Notes: a model not told the origin generated them from the letters alone. A stretch of DNA of 41,220 bases from Actinobacteria bacterium UBA2286 (GCA_002345925.1 DDWM01000046.1:1-41220); one strand, 5' to 3'; positions 1 through 6,655 are shown, counted from the first letter of the stretch. Numbers and translations: made by a program.

Positions 1-9
1 GTCTTCGTC

Positions 10-54
10 ATAGTAACGTTTGACGTTACGCACGTAACGCGTTACTATCATCCC
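10..54 (+). promoter_or_regulatory. Promoter and nested palindromic operator of the higBA pair
   Basis: A -35 box TTGACG (20-25) and a -10 box TACTAT (43-48) are separated by exactly 17 bp. Two nested inverted repeats cover them: ATAGTAACG (10-18) with CGTTACTAT (40-48), and CGTTACG (24-30) with CGTAACG (33-39). The toxin ATG follows the -10 box by 6 bases without a ribosome binding site, so the transcript is probably leaderless. Toxin-antitoxin operons are usually autorepressed by the antitoxin or the complex, and a palindrome overlapping the promoter fits that. The regulator is inferred. Confidence 0.75.
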
Positions 55-333
55 ATGATCGTCTCATTCCGCGACACCGATACTGAGGCTCTCACGCGCG
101 GCAAGCGCGTGAAGCGTTTCGTCGCGATCGAGACGGTCGCCAGGCGCAAGCTCAGGCAACTTGAGATCGCCGGTCGGTTGGACGACCTGAGGGTCCCGCC
201 GGGCAATCGGCTCGAGGCGCTCAAGGGAAGTCGTGCCGGGCAGATGAGCATCCGTATCAACGACCAATACCGCATCTGTTTCGTATGGACGGCAGCGGGA
301 CCCGAAGACGTCGAGATCGTGGACTACCACTAG
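55..333 (+). CDS. higB: HigB-type RelE-superfamily toxin
   Basis: This 92-residue protein has the size and pattern of HigB/RelE-family mRNA interferases, which cut ribosome-associated mRNA. Typical stretches are LEIAGRLDDLRVPPGN, LEALKGSRAGQMSIRIN and QYRICFVW near the C terminus. The gene precedes its antitoxin, the usual higBA order. ATG at 55 lies 6 bases after a TACTAT -10 box with no Shine-Dalgarno, so translation is probably leaderless. The gap to the antitoxin start is 11 bases, consistent with one operon. Toxin-antitoxin pairs are common integron cassettes, where they are thought to stabilise the array. The family call is firm; activity is inferred. Confidence 0.9.
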   Translation: MIVSFRDTDTEALTRGKRVKRFVAIETVARRKLRQLEIAGRLDDLRVPPGNRLEALKGSRAGQMSIRINDQYRICFVWTAAGPEDVEIVDYH

Positions 334-344
334 AGGTGATGACG

Positions 345-647
345 ATGACCACAACATTGGCACCAGTGACACCCGGCGAACTGCTGCTTGAGGAGTTCTT
401 GCTCCCCATGGGCATCTCGCGCTACCGCCTTGCGAAGGAGCTCGGCGTTCCCGCGCAGCGAATCGGGGAGATCGTCGCCGGGCGCCGCTCGATCACGGCA
501 GACACCGACCTTCGTCTGTGCCGCTTCTTCGGCCTATCCGACGGCTACTGGCTCCGCGCCCAGGCCGCCTACGACACCGAGGTCGCGCTCGAGAAGCTGG
601 CGAGTGAGCTTGAGAACATTCATCCGTGGTCTGGTTCTGCTGCCTGA
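345..647 (+). CDS. higA: HigA-type antitoxin, XRE-family helix-turn-helix
   Basis: This 100-residue protein matches HigA antitoxins. After a short N terminus come TPGELLLEEFLLPMGIS, a helix-turn-helix (YRLAKELGVPAQRIGEIVAGRRSIT, about residues 25-50) and the family-typical LRLCRFFGLSDGYWLRAQAAYD. It should neutralise the upstream toxin and bind the palindromes at 10-48. Two in-frame ATGs exist (339 and 345). The ribosome binding site GAGGTG at 333-338 abuts the first and sits 6 bases before the second, so 345 is preferred. An attC-like site begins 14 bp after the stop, so toxin, antitoxin and site form one cassette-like unit. Confidence 0.92.
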   Translation: MTTTLAPVTPGELLLEEFLLPMGISRYRLAKELGVPAQRIGEIVAGRRSITADTDLRLCRFFGLSDGYWLRAQAAYDTEVALEKLASELENIHPWSGSAA

Positions 648-660
648 CCTCGGGGCCCGT

Positions 661-745
661 TCTAACAAGCGCATCCAGCAGATGCGACAAGCGCTAGACT
701 GAGTGGACGGCATCGGCGCACAGCTGATGCGCAAATGCGTTAGCA
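661..745 (+). repeat. attC-like recombination site 1
   Basis: The left box TCTAAC (661-666) pairs with the right box GTTAGC (739-744) with one mismatch. Inside, GCGCATCCAGC pairs with GCTGATGCGC except for one extra C, like the extrahelical base of attC sites. The right arm CGCAAATGCGTTAGC resembles classical L'-R' ends. The loop holds AAGCGCTAGACT, which recurs in most sites of this window. It lies between the higA stop and the next gene, as expected for a cassette boundary. Confidence 0.82.
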
Positions 746-777
746 CCAGCGTCAGTAGCGTACAGGAGAGGCAGGGC

Positions 778-1854
778 ATGCGTAGGCTCGGCATGGTGAC
801 CTGGGGCGTACTGCTGGCAATGGGCGCGCCTAGTGCATACGCAGCTACGGCCTTCTGGATTGAACCGGGCATAGTGGTCCAAGCCGATGCTGCAATCACG
901 CCTGCTGATATGACCGGCGCCACACCTGACGCCTTTGAGCCTGATGGCAACCTCGATTCCGCGCTACTGCTGCCTGTCGATTCGGCGCCGGTGGATCGTG
1001 TTGTGGTCGCTGGGGATCAGGATCACTTCATGCTCCTGGCTGCTGACGGTCCCGGCTACATTCGCATCGGTACAACCGCCCCCATCGACATCAATCAAGG
1101 AACTGGCGACTCCGCGGACAACGCGATATCGATGACCGACTTCGAGCCGCAGAGTGAGGGCGTAGATCTCCTCGAGATGTCCCTGACTGCGGCGACAGAA
1201 CTGGCGGCCAACCAGGGCGTCGAGCGCGCATACGTCCGCGTCACCACGCGCAGCAAGACCCCCGTCGCATATCGAATCTCGTTTGTCAGGGAGCTGCCGG
1301 AAAGCCGCGTCGGCGGCGCCTATGGTCCCGGAGTACTGGCTCAAGAGTATCTGCATGCGGTCACCAGCGGTGACCTGACAGCAATATATCGCGCAACACG
1401 GAGTCATATGACGACTGACGCTGTCACCGATCTCCGCCATGAGTTGTTCGGGACCCGCTCTGTCTTCGAGTATGGCTTGACCACGCACTGGGCGGACCCG
1501 AATCCGGACGTTGACGCACTAAGCGGCCTGCCGGTCCAACGCATCATTCTGTCTGATGAGGATTCGGCGCGTGAAGGCAGGCACTGGGCGTTTGTGGTCA
1601 AGTGCGAACAGCGGGATGGGGTATGGCTTGTCGCCGACGTGAAGCGCGATCCGGACTTGTCTGAGGAGGATGTCGCTCGGATCGTACAGCGCGATTTCGA
1701 CGTAGCAGACACTCAAACAGGTGCTCCCATGTCTGCCGTCGCGGCACGGCTGCTTTCCGGGGGGCCCATTGCGCTCGGTTTGGTACTCGCAACGGGGCTA
1801 TTGGTGTTCGCCGGACTGGCGATTCTCGTCTTCGCACGGGGCCGGAAGCGCTAG
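778..1854 (+). CDS. Secreted hypothetical protein with C-terminal membrane anchor
   Basis: This 358-residue protein is not a family I recognise. It starts with a signal peptide (residues 1 to about 23, MRRLGMVTWGVLLAMGAPSAYA) and ends with one membrane segment (about residues 330-352, LGLVLATGLLVFAGLAILVF) followed by RGRKR. The bulk should therefore lie outside the membrane with a short positive tail inside. The start at 778 is chosen because CAGGAGAGG (762-770) precedes it and the signal peptide begins there; the open frame extends upstream into the attC site. The extracellular part is acidic and carries no motif I can name. It is a single-gene cassette between sites 1 and 2. Confidence 0.75.
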   Translation: MRRLGMVTWGVLLAMGAPSAYAATAFWIEPGIVVQADAAITPADMTGATPDAFEPDGNLDSALLLPVDSAPVDRVVVAGDQDHFMLLAADGPGYIRIGTTAPIDINQGTGDSADNAISMTDFEPQSEGVDLLEMSLTAATELAANQGVERAYVRVTTRSKTPVAYRISFVRELPESRVGGAYGPGVLAQEYLHAVTSGDLTAIYRATRSHMTTDAVTDLRHELFGTRSVFEYGLTTHWADPNPDVDALSGLPVQRIILSDEDSAREGRHWAFVVKCEQRDGVWLVADVKRDPDLSEEDVARIVQRDFDVADTQTGAPMSAVAARLLSGGPIALGLVLATGLLVFAGLAILVFARGRKR

Positions 1855-1862
1855 GTCGGCGG

Positions 1863-1948
1863 TGCTAACCCGGGCATTCAGCAGACGCGATAAGCGCTAG
1901 ACTTGGTGGGAGGTATCGGCGCGCAGCTGATGCCCAAATACGTTAGCC
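1863..1948 (+). repeat. attC-like recombination site 2
   Basis: The left box TGCTAAC (1863-1869) pairs with the right box GTTAGCC (1942-1948). The inner arm GGGCATTCAGC pairs with GCTGATGCCC apart from one extra base. The loop repeats AAGCGCTAGACTTGGTGGG and ATCGGCGCGCAGCTGATG as in site 1. The inner stem has changed in a compensating way relative to site 1 (GCGCAT/ATGCGC against GGGCAT/ATGCCC), which shows that folding is conserved rather than sequence alone. Confidence 0.85.
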
Positions 1949-1982
1949 ACGCCTGAAACAGGATGCGATGACGGGGGGAATC

Positions 1983-2732
1983 TTGAGGCTTGCAACATAC
2001 GATGATGGGCGTCCGATACAATACGACGAGGGTACCCATACGTTCGACGTCGGCGGCACGGTCGTGACTACCGGTCAATTGATCGAATATGATCGTGCGG
2101 GCCAGGTCTCGTGGGAGCGAGCGGACCTCCGGACCTGGTTCGAGTCGAACTTCGTTTGTGATGAACCGGCGCGCCAACCGTCTAACAGGTCGAAGAAGGC
2201 CGCTGTAGTATTCATCGCCATCGTTGCAATCTTCTGTCTCTTCGCATGCGTTGGAGTCATAGGTCTGAACGCGAACGAGACAGTTCAGGAGCCTGCGTCC
2301 GTAGCGGCAGGGGACGATGTCGCCGCTAGTGCAGATTCGAAGTCCGACTCAGTCGATACACCAACAAAGGACCAAACACCGGCATCCGTGTCGGACTCCA
2401 AAATCGACGAAGCTGCCGTGCTCGAGGAGATGCGGCTCTACTTCGGAGTGGACGTTTCAGGCATCGCAGTCGATGACAAAGGGGCTGGTCGGGTTCGGAT
2501 CGATGTCTATACGACCTACTATCCAGATCGCGATGCAGCTGGCCCAGCGAGTGGTATGGCGAAGATCGCTGCACAGTCATCAATCGTGCAGGATGTCTAT
2601 CCAGTTGTGGAGATTGAGGCCTATGTATGGCCGCGGGGGCGGGAGTTCTACATGACTCGTGCCGCAGCCGCTTGGACGAATGGTCACATCGACGCCCCCA
2701 TGAACTTCTACATGAACGACGTGCTGAAGTAG
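1983..2732 (+). CDS. Hypothetical single-pass membrane protein sharing an N-terminal module with the Ltp protein at 3862
   Basis: This 249-residue protein has a cytoplasmic N-terminal module of about 55 residues (RLATYDDGRPIQYDEGT, then FDVGG, VTTGQLIEYDRAGQVSWE, LRTW). One membrane segment follows at about residues 70-90 (AAVVFIAIVAIFCLFACVGVIGL), then a Ser/Asp/Thr-rich linker and an extracellular domain of about 120 residues. The same N-terminal module starts the protein at 3862. I prefer TTG at 1983 over ATG at 1968 because GGGGGA(G)ATC precedes the start in both genes and the alignment begins there. The C-terminal domain is unrecognised. It is a single-gene cassette between sites 2 and 3. 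Confidence 0.72.
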   Translation: MRLATYDDGRPIQYDEGTHTFDVGGTVVTTGQLIEYDRAGQVSWERADLRTWFESNFVCDEPARQPSNRSKKAAVVFIAIVAIFCLFACVGVIGLNANETVQEPASVAAGDDVAASADSKSDSVDTPTKDQTPASVSDSKIDEAAVLEEMRLYFGVDVSGIAVDDKGAGRVRIDVYTTYYPDRDAAGPASGMAKIAAQSSIVQDVYPVVEIEAYVWPRGREFYMTRAAAAWTNGHIDAPMNFYMNDVLK

Positions 2733-2747
2733 AGCGCTCGGCGGCCT

Positions 2748-2824
2748 GTCAAACCGCAGATGCGGTAAGAGCTAGACTTGAGTGAAAGGCACCGGCGCAC
2801 AGCCGATGCGCAGATGCGTTAGAC
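2748..2824 (+). repeat. attC-like recombination site 3
   Basis: The right end is canonical (GATGCGCAGATGCGTTAGAC, R' box 2818-2824) and the loop repeats GAGCTAGACTTGAGTG. The left box GTCAAAC (2748-2754) departs from consensus at one key position, and the left inner arm CGCAGATGCGG fits less well than in sites 1 and 2. It lies between a gene stop and the next cassette gene. Confidence 0.72.
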
Positions 2825-2879
2825 GCGCTTGTCGTTTGTCCATCGGAAGCGATGGACTACATGAGGAGGTTGAACCCTG

Positions 2880-3431
2880 TTGGAGGCAGCACCAATTCTT
2901 GCGTGGACCCTGGTCAAGGAGATTCCGATCCCGCCTGACGTCAATCCGATTCTCGTTCGGGGGGAAGTCGCCGTCGCGGCGTACAAGACCTTCCGCGACA
3001 GCGCAGTCTTCACGAACAAGCGCCTGATCGTTCGTGACGCGCAGGGGCTCACCGGCAAGAAGATCGAAATCTACTCCTTGCCGTATTCCTCCATTCTCAT
3101 GTGGTCATCCGAGAATGGTGCCGGAATGCTCAATTTCAACTCTGAGCTGGAGCTCTGGACAAAGGCCGGCCACATCAAGGTCAACCTGAACAAGGGGCTG
3201 GATATTCGGAAGCTGGACCGATTGATTTCAGACGAGATTCTCGGCTCGAGCGAAGCTCCGGCCGTCAGAGCTGCTGCAGTTGCCCAGACACCACCACTGC
3301 CACCCGCGGCTCCCGAAGTGGTTGCCGCAGGCTGGCATGCTGATCCACATGGCAAGCACGAACTGCGATACTCCGATGGTTCGCAGTGGACGAACCACGT
3401 ATCAAGCGGCGGGGTTCAATCGATCGAATAG
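2880..3431 (+). CDS. PH-domain protein with C-terminal DUF2510 domain
   Basis: This 183-residue soluble protein has two parts. Residues 1 to about 120 look like a bacterial pleckstrin-homology domain of the bPH_1 (YvbH-like) type, with AVFTNKRLIVRD, KKIEIYSLPYSSI and a C-terminal helix KLDRLISDEIL. An Ala/Pro-rich linker leads to a short DUF2510 module (AGWHADPHGKHELRYSDGSQWTNHV), common in actinobacterial membrane or envelope proteins. The TTG start at 2880 has GAGGAGGT 9 bases upstream. No membrane segment or signal peptide is seen. The role is unknown. A second DUF2510 protein lies at 30576. Confidence 0.82.
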   Translation: MEAAPILAWTLVKEIPIPPDVNPILVRGEVAVAAYKTFRDSAVFTNKRLIVRDAQGLTGKKIEIYSLPYSSILMWSSENGAGMLNFNSELELWTKAGHIKVNLNKGLDIRKLDRLISDEILGSSEAPAVRAAAVAQTPPLPPAAPEVVAAGWHADPHGKHELRYSDGSQWTNHVSSGGVQSIE

Positions 3432-3453
3432 CGTGGAGAAGGCATCGCGCGGT

Positions 3454-3548
3454 GTCCAATCCAGGCGTCAACCAGACAGCACCGTATGGGGCAGACTCGT
3501 GCGGGGAGTGGTCCTGGGTGCTGCAGGTCGTGCGTAAACACGCTAGCC
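3454..3548 (+). repeat. Degenerate attC-like site
   Basis: The right end reads GCGTAAACACGCTAGCCAGAACAT, like the end of the site at 16435-16441 (AACGTTAGCCAGAACAT) but with GCTAGCC instead of GTTAGCC (3542-3548). A left box GTCCAAT and a loop GGGGCAGACTCGTG recall the GCGCTAGACTGAGTG loop. Pairing is imperfect and the site may no longer recombine. Confidence 0.45.
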
Positions 3549-3587
3549 AGAACATGCGGTCGGGGGAGCATACTAGGCACCAAGTAG

Positions 3588-3689
3588 ATGTTCGCCCAGC
3601 GCGTGAACTTGATGCTCGACATCGTCACGTGGGCTGCGGTCGGAGCATGGCCCGTGTACCTTGGGGCATTGCTGCTCAGAGGTGCCTGA
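3588..3689 (+). CDS. Possible 33-residue membrane peptide
   Basis: This short open frame encodes MFAQRVNLMLDIVTWAAVG followed by AWPVYLGALLLRGA. That is one predicted membrane segment (about residues 8-30) with a positive residue near each end. It fills the small space between two attC-like sites, where a cassette gene would be expected. GGGGGAG lies at about 3562-3568, roughly 20 bases upstream, which is far for a Shine-Dalgarno. Longer frames cross the same DNA but read through the attC sequences. It could be a real mini-cassette or chance. Confidence 0.4.
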   Translation: MFAQRVNLMLDIVTWAAVGAWPVYLGALLLRGA

Positions 3690-3696
3690 GGCACCC

Positions 3697-3782
3697 GCCT
3701 AGCCCAGGCATCGATCGGATCGGGCAAGGCAGAATCAGATGAACCGCGCAAACCGGCGGCTCATGCCATAACCCGTTAGACG
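3697..3782 (+). repeat. attC-like recombination site, divergent
   Basis: The left box GCCTAGC (3697-3703) pairs with the right box GTTAGAC (3776-3782) with mismatches. The inner arms CAGGCATC and TCATGCCATAACCC can pair. It lacks the AAGCGCTAGACT loop seen elsewhere, so it may come from another cassette lineage. The next gene starts 80 bp downstream. Confidence 0.6.
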
Positions 3783-3861
3783 GAGCTCGTGTCATAGCAA
3801 CGATGTACTATGGGACTCACATGGCACGCCGTCGGCGGGTCGACTCAGGTTGGGGGAGATC

Positions 3862-4725
3862 ATGAAGGTTGGCACGTACACTGATGGTCGCGATCTTGTA
3901 TACGAGGAGTCAACCGCCGCATTCGCCGTGGGTGATGCCCCGGTGACAACCGAGCAGGTGCTTGGCTATGACTCCGCTGGCCAAATCACATGGGAAAGTG
4001 ATGAAATCCGAGCTTGGGCGCAGGCACTTCGCACTCCAGCCGCACCTCCGCAGCCCGCGACCCCTGCCAAAGACGGGACCGAACCGCAGGCCGCGGGATG
4101 GTTCACACGCCTGCCGCTGTGGGCGAAGATTCTATTCGTGATCTTCTATCCAGTCTCTATTCCCTACGGAATCTGGGCGATGTGGAAGAATCGTAGCTTC
4201 ACTCAGCCTGTGCGCATCGCGCTGACTGCAGTGGGGACAATCTCGCTCATGCTGTTCCTTGTGAATGTGGCGAGCGGCGATGCTTCTCGAGACGTCACCT
4301 CAGGGAGCGTTCCGTCCTCGAAACCGGCCGTCTCACAGCCGGTGGAAACTCAGGCCGAACCTGAACCAGCGCCAGCGCCTGAGCCAACGCCCGTCGTTGA
4401 GGAGCCCGTTGTGGAGGCGCCCTCAGAGCCAGCGCTGACAATGGGCCAGCAGCAGGCAATCGCCAAGGGCGAGGACTATCTTGGCTACGCCGCGTTCTCG
4501 CGCAAGGGGCTTATCGATCAGTTGGTTTTTGAGGGGTTCAGTACGACCGACGCCACGTTCGCCGTCGACTATATTGCTCCCGACTGGAAGGCGCAGGCCG
4601 CGCTGAAGGCGCAGGACTACATGGACTACTCGTCCTTCTCACGCCAGGGGCTTATCGATCAGTTGGTCTTCGAGGGTTTCACGAAGACTCAGGCTGAGTA
4701 CGGCGCCGAGTCCGTAGGCTACTGA
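3862..4725 (+). CDS. Ltp-family (host cell surface-exposed) protein with N-terminal module and membrane anchor
   Basis: This 287-residue protein begins with the module also found at 1983 (KVGTYTDGRDLVYEEST, VTTEQVLGYDSAGQITWE). Two membrane segments follow at about residues 87-105 (WAKILFVIFYPVSIPYGIW) and 116-135 (IALTAVGTISLMLFLVNVA), then a Pro/Glu-rich linker and two tandem repeats of about 47 residues (YLGYAAFSRKGLIDQLVFEGF and YMDYSSFSRQGLIDQLVFEGF). These repeats are the Ltp type, known from Gram-positive surface proteins and the phage TP-J34 lipoprotein that blocks superinfecting phage DNA. ATG 3862 follows GGGGGAGATC. Cassette-borne; a phage-exclusion role is only a possibility. Confidence 0.85.
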   Translation: MKVGTYTDGRDLVYEESTAAFAVGDAPVTTEQVLGYDSAGQITWESDEIRAWAQALRTPAAPPQPATPAKDGTEPQAAGWFTRLPLWAKILFVIFYPVSIPYGIWAMWKNRSFTQPVRIALTAVGTISLMLFLVNVASGDASRDVTSGSVPSSKPAVSQPVETQAEPEPAPAPEPTPVVEEPVVEAPSEPALTMGQQQAIAKGEDYLGYAAFSRKGLIDQLVFEGFSTTDATFAVDYIAPDWKAQAALKAQDYMDYSSFSRQGLIDQLVFEGFTKTQAEYGAESVGY

Positions 4726-4740
4726 CAGCGAGCAAGAGCG

Positions 4741-4839
4741 CGAGCCCCGCAACGCCCCGAAGACAGGCCGCCGCTGAGATGCGGCGAACCCACCTTCGCG
4801 ATGTTGCGGGGCTCGTGTAGATGTTTGAACACGTTAGAC
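4741..4839 (+). repeat. Cassette boundary with 12-bp perfect inverted repeat and canonical R' box
   Basis: GAGCCCCGCAAC (4741-4752) and GTTGCGGGGCTC (4803-4814) form a perfect 12-bp stem enclosing a smaller stem GCCGC/GCGGC. To the right, TGAACACGTTAGAC provides a typical attC R' box (4833-4839), but I cannot find a matching left box. The long stem may be a terminator for the Ltp gene combined with an attC remnant. The convergent TetR gene ends 7 bp further on. Confidence 0.55.
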
Positions 4840-4846
4840 TGCAGGT

Positions 4847-5533
4847 CTAGCTCTCGGCTGGCTCCAGCAGTCTCTCGAGTCCATCCAAAATGAGGTTGAG
4901 CCCGAACTCGAAGTCTGCGCGTTCGTCGTGGTCCGCCTTCAGCGCATACTCCACGACCATCTCCCTGAGGTGAGGGTATTCCTCGGCGGGTATTGCTTGT
5001 AGGAAGGCCTCAGCGATTTCCTCCGGCTCCATGTCGGGTCCGGCAGACAGGTTGAGCTGCTGTCGACCGAAGCCATAGACGTAGCTGTCAAGGATCGAGA
5101 TCGCGCGAGCCGTCATTTCGTGTGTGAATCCGGCTTGCCGGAGGGTACCGAGTATCCAGTCGAAATACTGCAGCCGCGCAGGTCCGCTGCTCGTTCGTGA
5201 ATCCATAAGAGCGCTCGCCCATGGGTGACGGGAGTACACCGCCTGTGCCGAGATCGCCCGGCGGCGCATGGCCTCCCTCCAGCCGGCGGCTTCGGAGGGC
5301 AGCTCGATTTCGCCCACCACCAGATCGACCATGCCGTCGAGCATGTCGTCCTTGTTGGCCACGTGGTTGTAGAGCGACATCGCTTCGACCCCGAGTCTCA
5401 GCCCGAGCTCGCGCATCTTCAGCGACTCGATGCCCACTTCGTCAGCAAGTGCGATGGCGGCGCGCAGTACGCGCTCCCTGTTGAGAGGGGTTCGAGGCTC
5501 AGGGCTTGGTGTGGGTGGCGTCAGAATCGGCAT
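4847..5533 (-). CDS. TetR/AcrR-family repressor with TetR C-terminal-type domain
   Basis: This 228-residue regulator has an N-terminal helix-turn-helix (LNRERVLRAAIALADEVGI, MRELGLRLGVEAMSLYNHVANKDDML, about residues 17-65). Its C-terminal ligand domain resembles the tetracycline-repressor class (FEFGLNLILDGLERLL at the end). It is divergent from the membrane protein at 5722, and the gap holds two near-identical palindromes that overlap a + strand promoter. It therefore most likely represses that gene, and probably itself, until a ligand binds. It is one of the few - strand genes in the cassette region; regulator and target appear to travel together. Confidence 0.9.
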   Translation of the reverse strand: MPILTPPTPSPEPRTPLNRERVLRAAIALADEVGIESLKMRELGLRLGVEAMSLYNHVANKDDMLDGMVDLVVGEIELPSEAAGWREAMRRRAISAQAVYSRHPWASALMDSRTSSGPARLQYFDWILGTLRQAGFTHEMTARAISILDSYVYGFGRQQLNLSAGPDMEPEEIAEAFLQAIPAEEYPHLREMVVEYALKADHDERADFEFGLNLILDGLERLLEPAES

Positions 5534-5584
5534 CCGTTACCTCCGGCTTCAGCGAGTTTGGTTGGCGCGGGCACAAATCAGTAG

Positions 5585-5626
5585 TTGAAATACTTACGGC
5601 GTAAGTTCTATACTTACAGCATAAGT
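5585..5626 (+). promoter_or_regulatory. Promoter overlapped by two tandem TetR-type operators
   Basis: Two palindromes, ACTTACGGCGTAAGT (5592-5606) and ACTTACAGCATAAGT (5612-5626), lie 20 bp apart centre to centre. A + strand promoter TTGAAA (5585-5590), 18-bp spacer, TATACT (5609-5614) is covered by both. Two operators two helical turns apart fit cooperative binding of two repressor dimers on one face. The divergent TetR gene is the obvious source. Confidence 0.8.
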
Positions 5627-5721
5627 TTACACTGCGGAGACCGATTAGGAAAGGCGACACGATCAATGTGCCGGGGAGCGAGTCTCGGAATCAATTGGTT
5701 CACGTGTGAATGGAGAGAACG

Positions 5722-6471
5722 ATGAAGAATCTACAGAGGATGGGTGGCATCGTCGCGCTGATCGGAGCAGCAACGAACCTCCTCGGCGCCGCGGTGTATG
5801 CGGCCTTGCTGGTACCTAAAGGCTTCGGGACCACGAATCCTGACCCGAGCCGGATTGTGGCGCTTCTTGCGGACAACCAGGCCACCATGCGCCTGTGGCT
5901 GCAAATCATCTGGTTGGCCTTTGGCGTGTGTTTGATCTTCTTGTCCCTGGCGCTCCATGAGCGGCTGAAGGCCGGCTCGCCGACGCTTGCTCAGGCAGTG
6001 ACCATCTTCACGGTGGCCTGGGCCGTCTTGGTGATCGTGGTCGGCGCGCTCTCTATCAACAACCTGAACACGGTCGTCAGGCTCTACGACACCAACCCGA
6101 CTCAGGCTGCAACGGTGTGGCTCACGCTCGACACCGTGGAAACCGGTTTGGGCGCGGGCGGCGGGGAGACGATAATCACCGGCCTGTGGTTCCTGCTGCT
6201 GAGTTGGGCGGCTATGCAGGCAAAGGCGCTGCCACGGCTGCTGAACTACCTCGGCATGGTGACGGGTCTGGCGGGACTCACCTATGTGTTCCTGGCCTCC
6301 GATGCTTCGTTGGCCGTCAATGCGCTGGGTCTCATCATCTGGTTCGTTTGGCTCGGAGTGGTCATGCTGCGTACGAGTCCGGTAGCTGCGGCGCAGAGAA
6401 CGCCAGCGGGGCGCATGGGTGCGGACCGGGGTTACTCCAGGTTGGGATCGACGGGTCTGACTGATCAGTAG
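5722..6471 (+). CDS. DUF4386-family membrane protein
   Basis: This 249-residue protein has about six membrane segments and the DUF4386 pattern: an N-terminal GGIVALIGAATNLLGAAVYAA, a short extracellular loop with a Pro/Asn motif, and pairs of hydrophobic helices to about residue 215, then a hydrophilic tail. Function in this family is unknown. ATG 5722 (MKNLQRM) is preferred over ATG 5710 because GGAGAGA lies just before it. Two tandem operators upstream and the divergent TetR gene indicate repressor control. The 3' end is partly duplicated at 6909-7040 as a damaged copy. Confidence 0.85.
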   Translation: MKNLQRMGGIVALIGAATNLLGAAVYAALLVPKGFGTTNPDPSRIVALLADNQATMRLWLQIIWLAFGVCLIFLSLALHERLKAGSPTLAQAVTIFTVAWAVLVIVVGALSINNLNTVVRLYDTNPTQAATVWLTLDTVETGLGAGGGETIITGLWFLLLSWAAMQAKALPRLLNYLGMVTGLAGLTYVFLASDASLAVNALGLIIWFVWLGVVMLRTSPVAAAQRTPAGRMGADRGYSRLGSTGLTDQ

Positions 6472-6496
6472 GTGAGACCGTATGGAGGGGAGTCCA

Positions 6497-6655
6497 GTGG
6501 ACGAGGTTGAGAGCGATCGACTATTGGCTGTGGTTGCGGGCTGGGCGCCTGGGCAGCTGCTCGCCGTGGCGGCCGTCTTGGCCGCGCTGCTGTTCGGGCT
6601 TGCCGGGGTGATCGGCGCCATCGGTTATCTCGTCGCCGTCTCGCGGTCAAGGTAG
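6497..6655 (+). CDS. Small membrane protein, 52 residues
   Basis: This short frame starts at GTG 6497 with a strong ribosome binding site (GGAGGGGAG, 6484-6492). It encodes an acidic N terminus (MDEVESDR) and a long hydrophobic stretch with two possible membrane segments (about residues 9-28 and 30-48), ending VSRSR. It follows the DUF4386 gene by 25 bp and lies before the next attC-like site, so the TetR, DUF4386 and small-protein genes probably form one cassette unit. No family is recognised, but the strong start signal and composition support a real gene. Confidence 0.6.
   Translation: MDEVESDRLLAVVAGWAPGQLLAVAAVLAALLFGLAGVIGAIGYLVAVSRSR

Noticed and set aside
661..745. CRISPR repeats, because similar units recur
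   Set aside because: The units are 60-95 bp, diverged, spaced 0.1-7 kb apart with genes between, and have paired arms; there is no regular spacer pattern and no cas gene.
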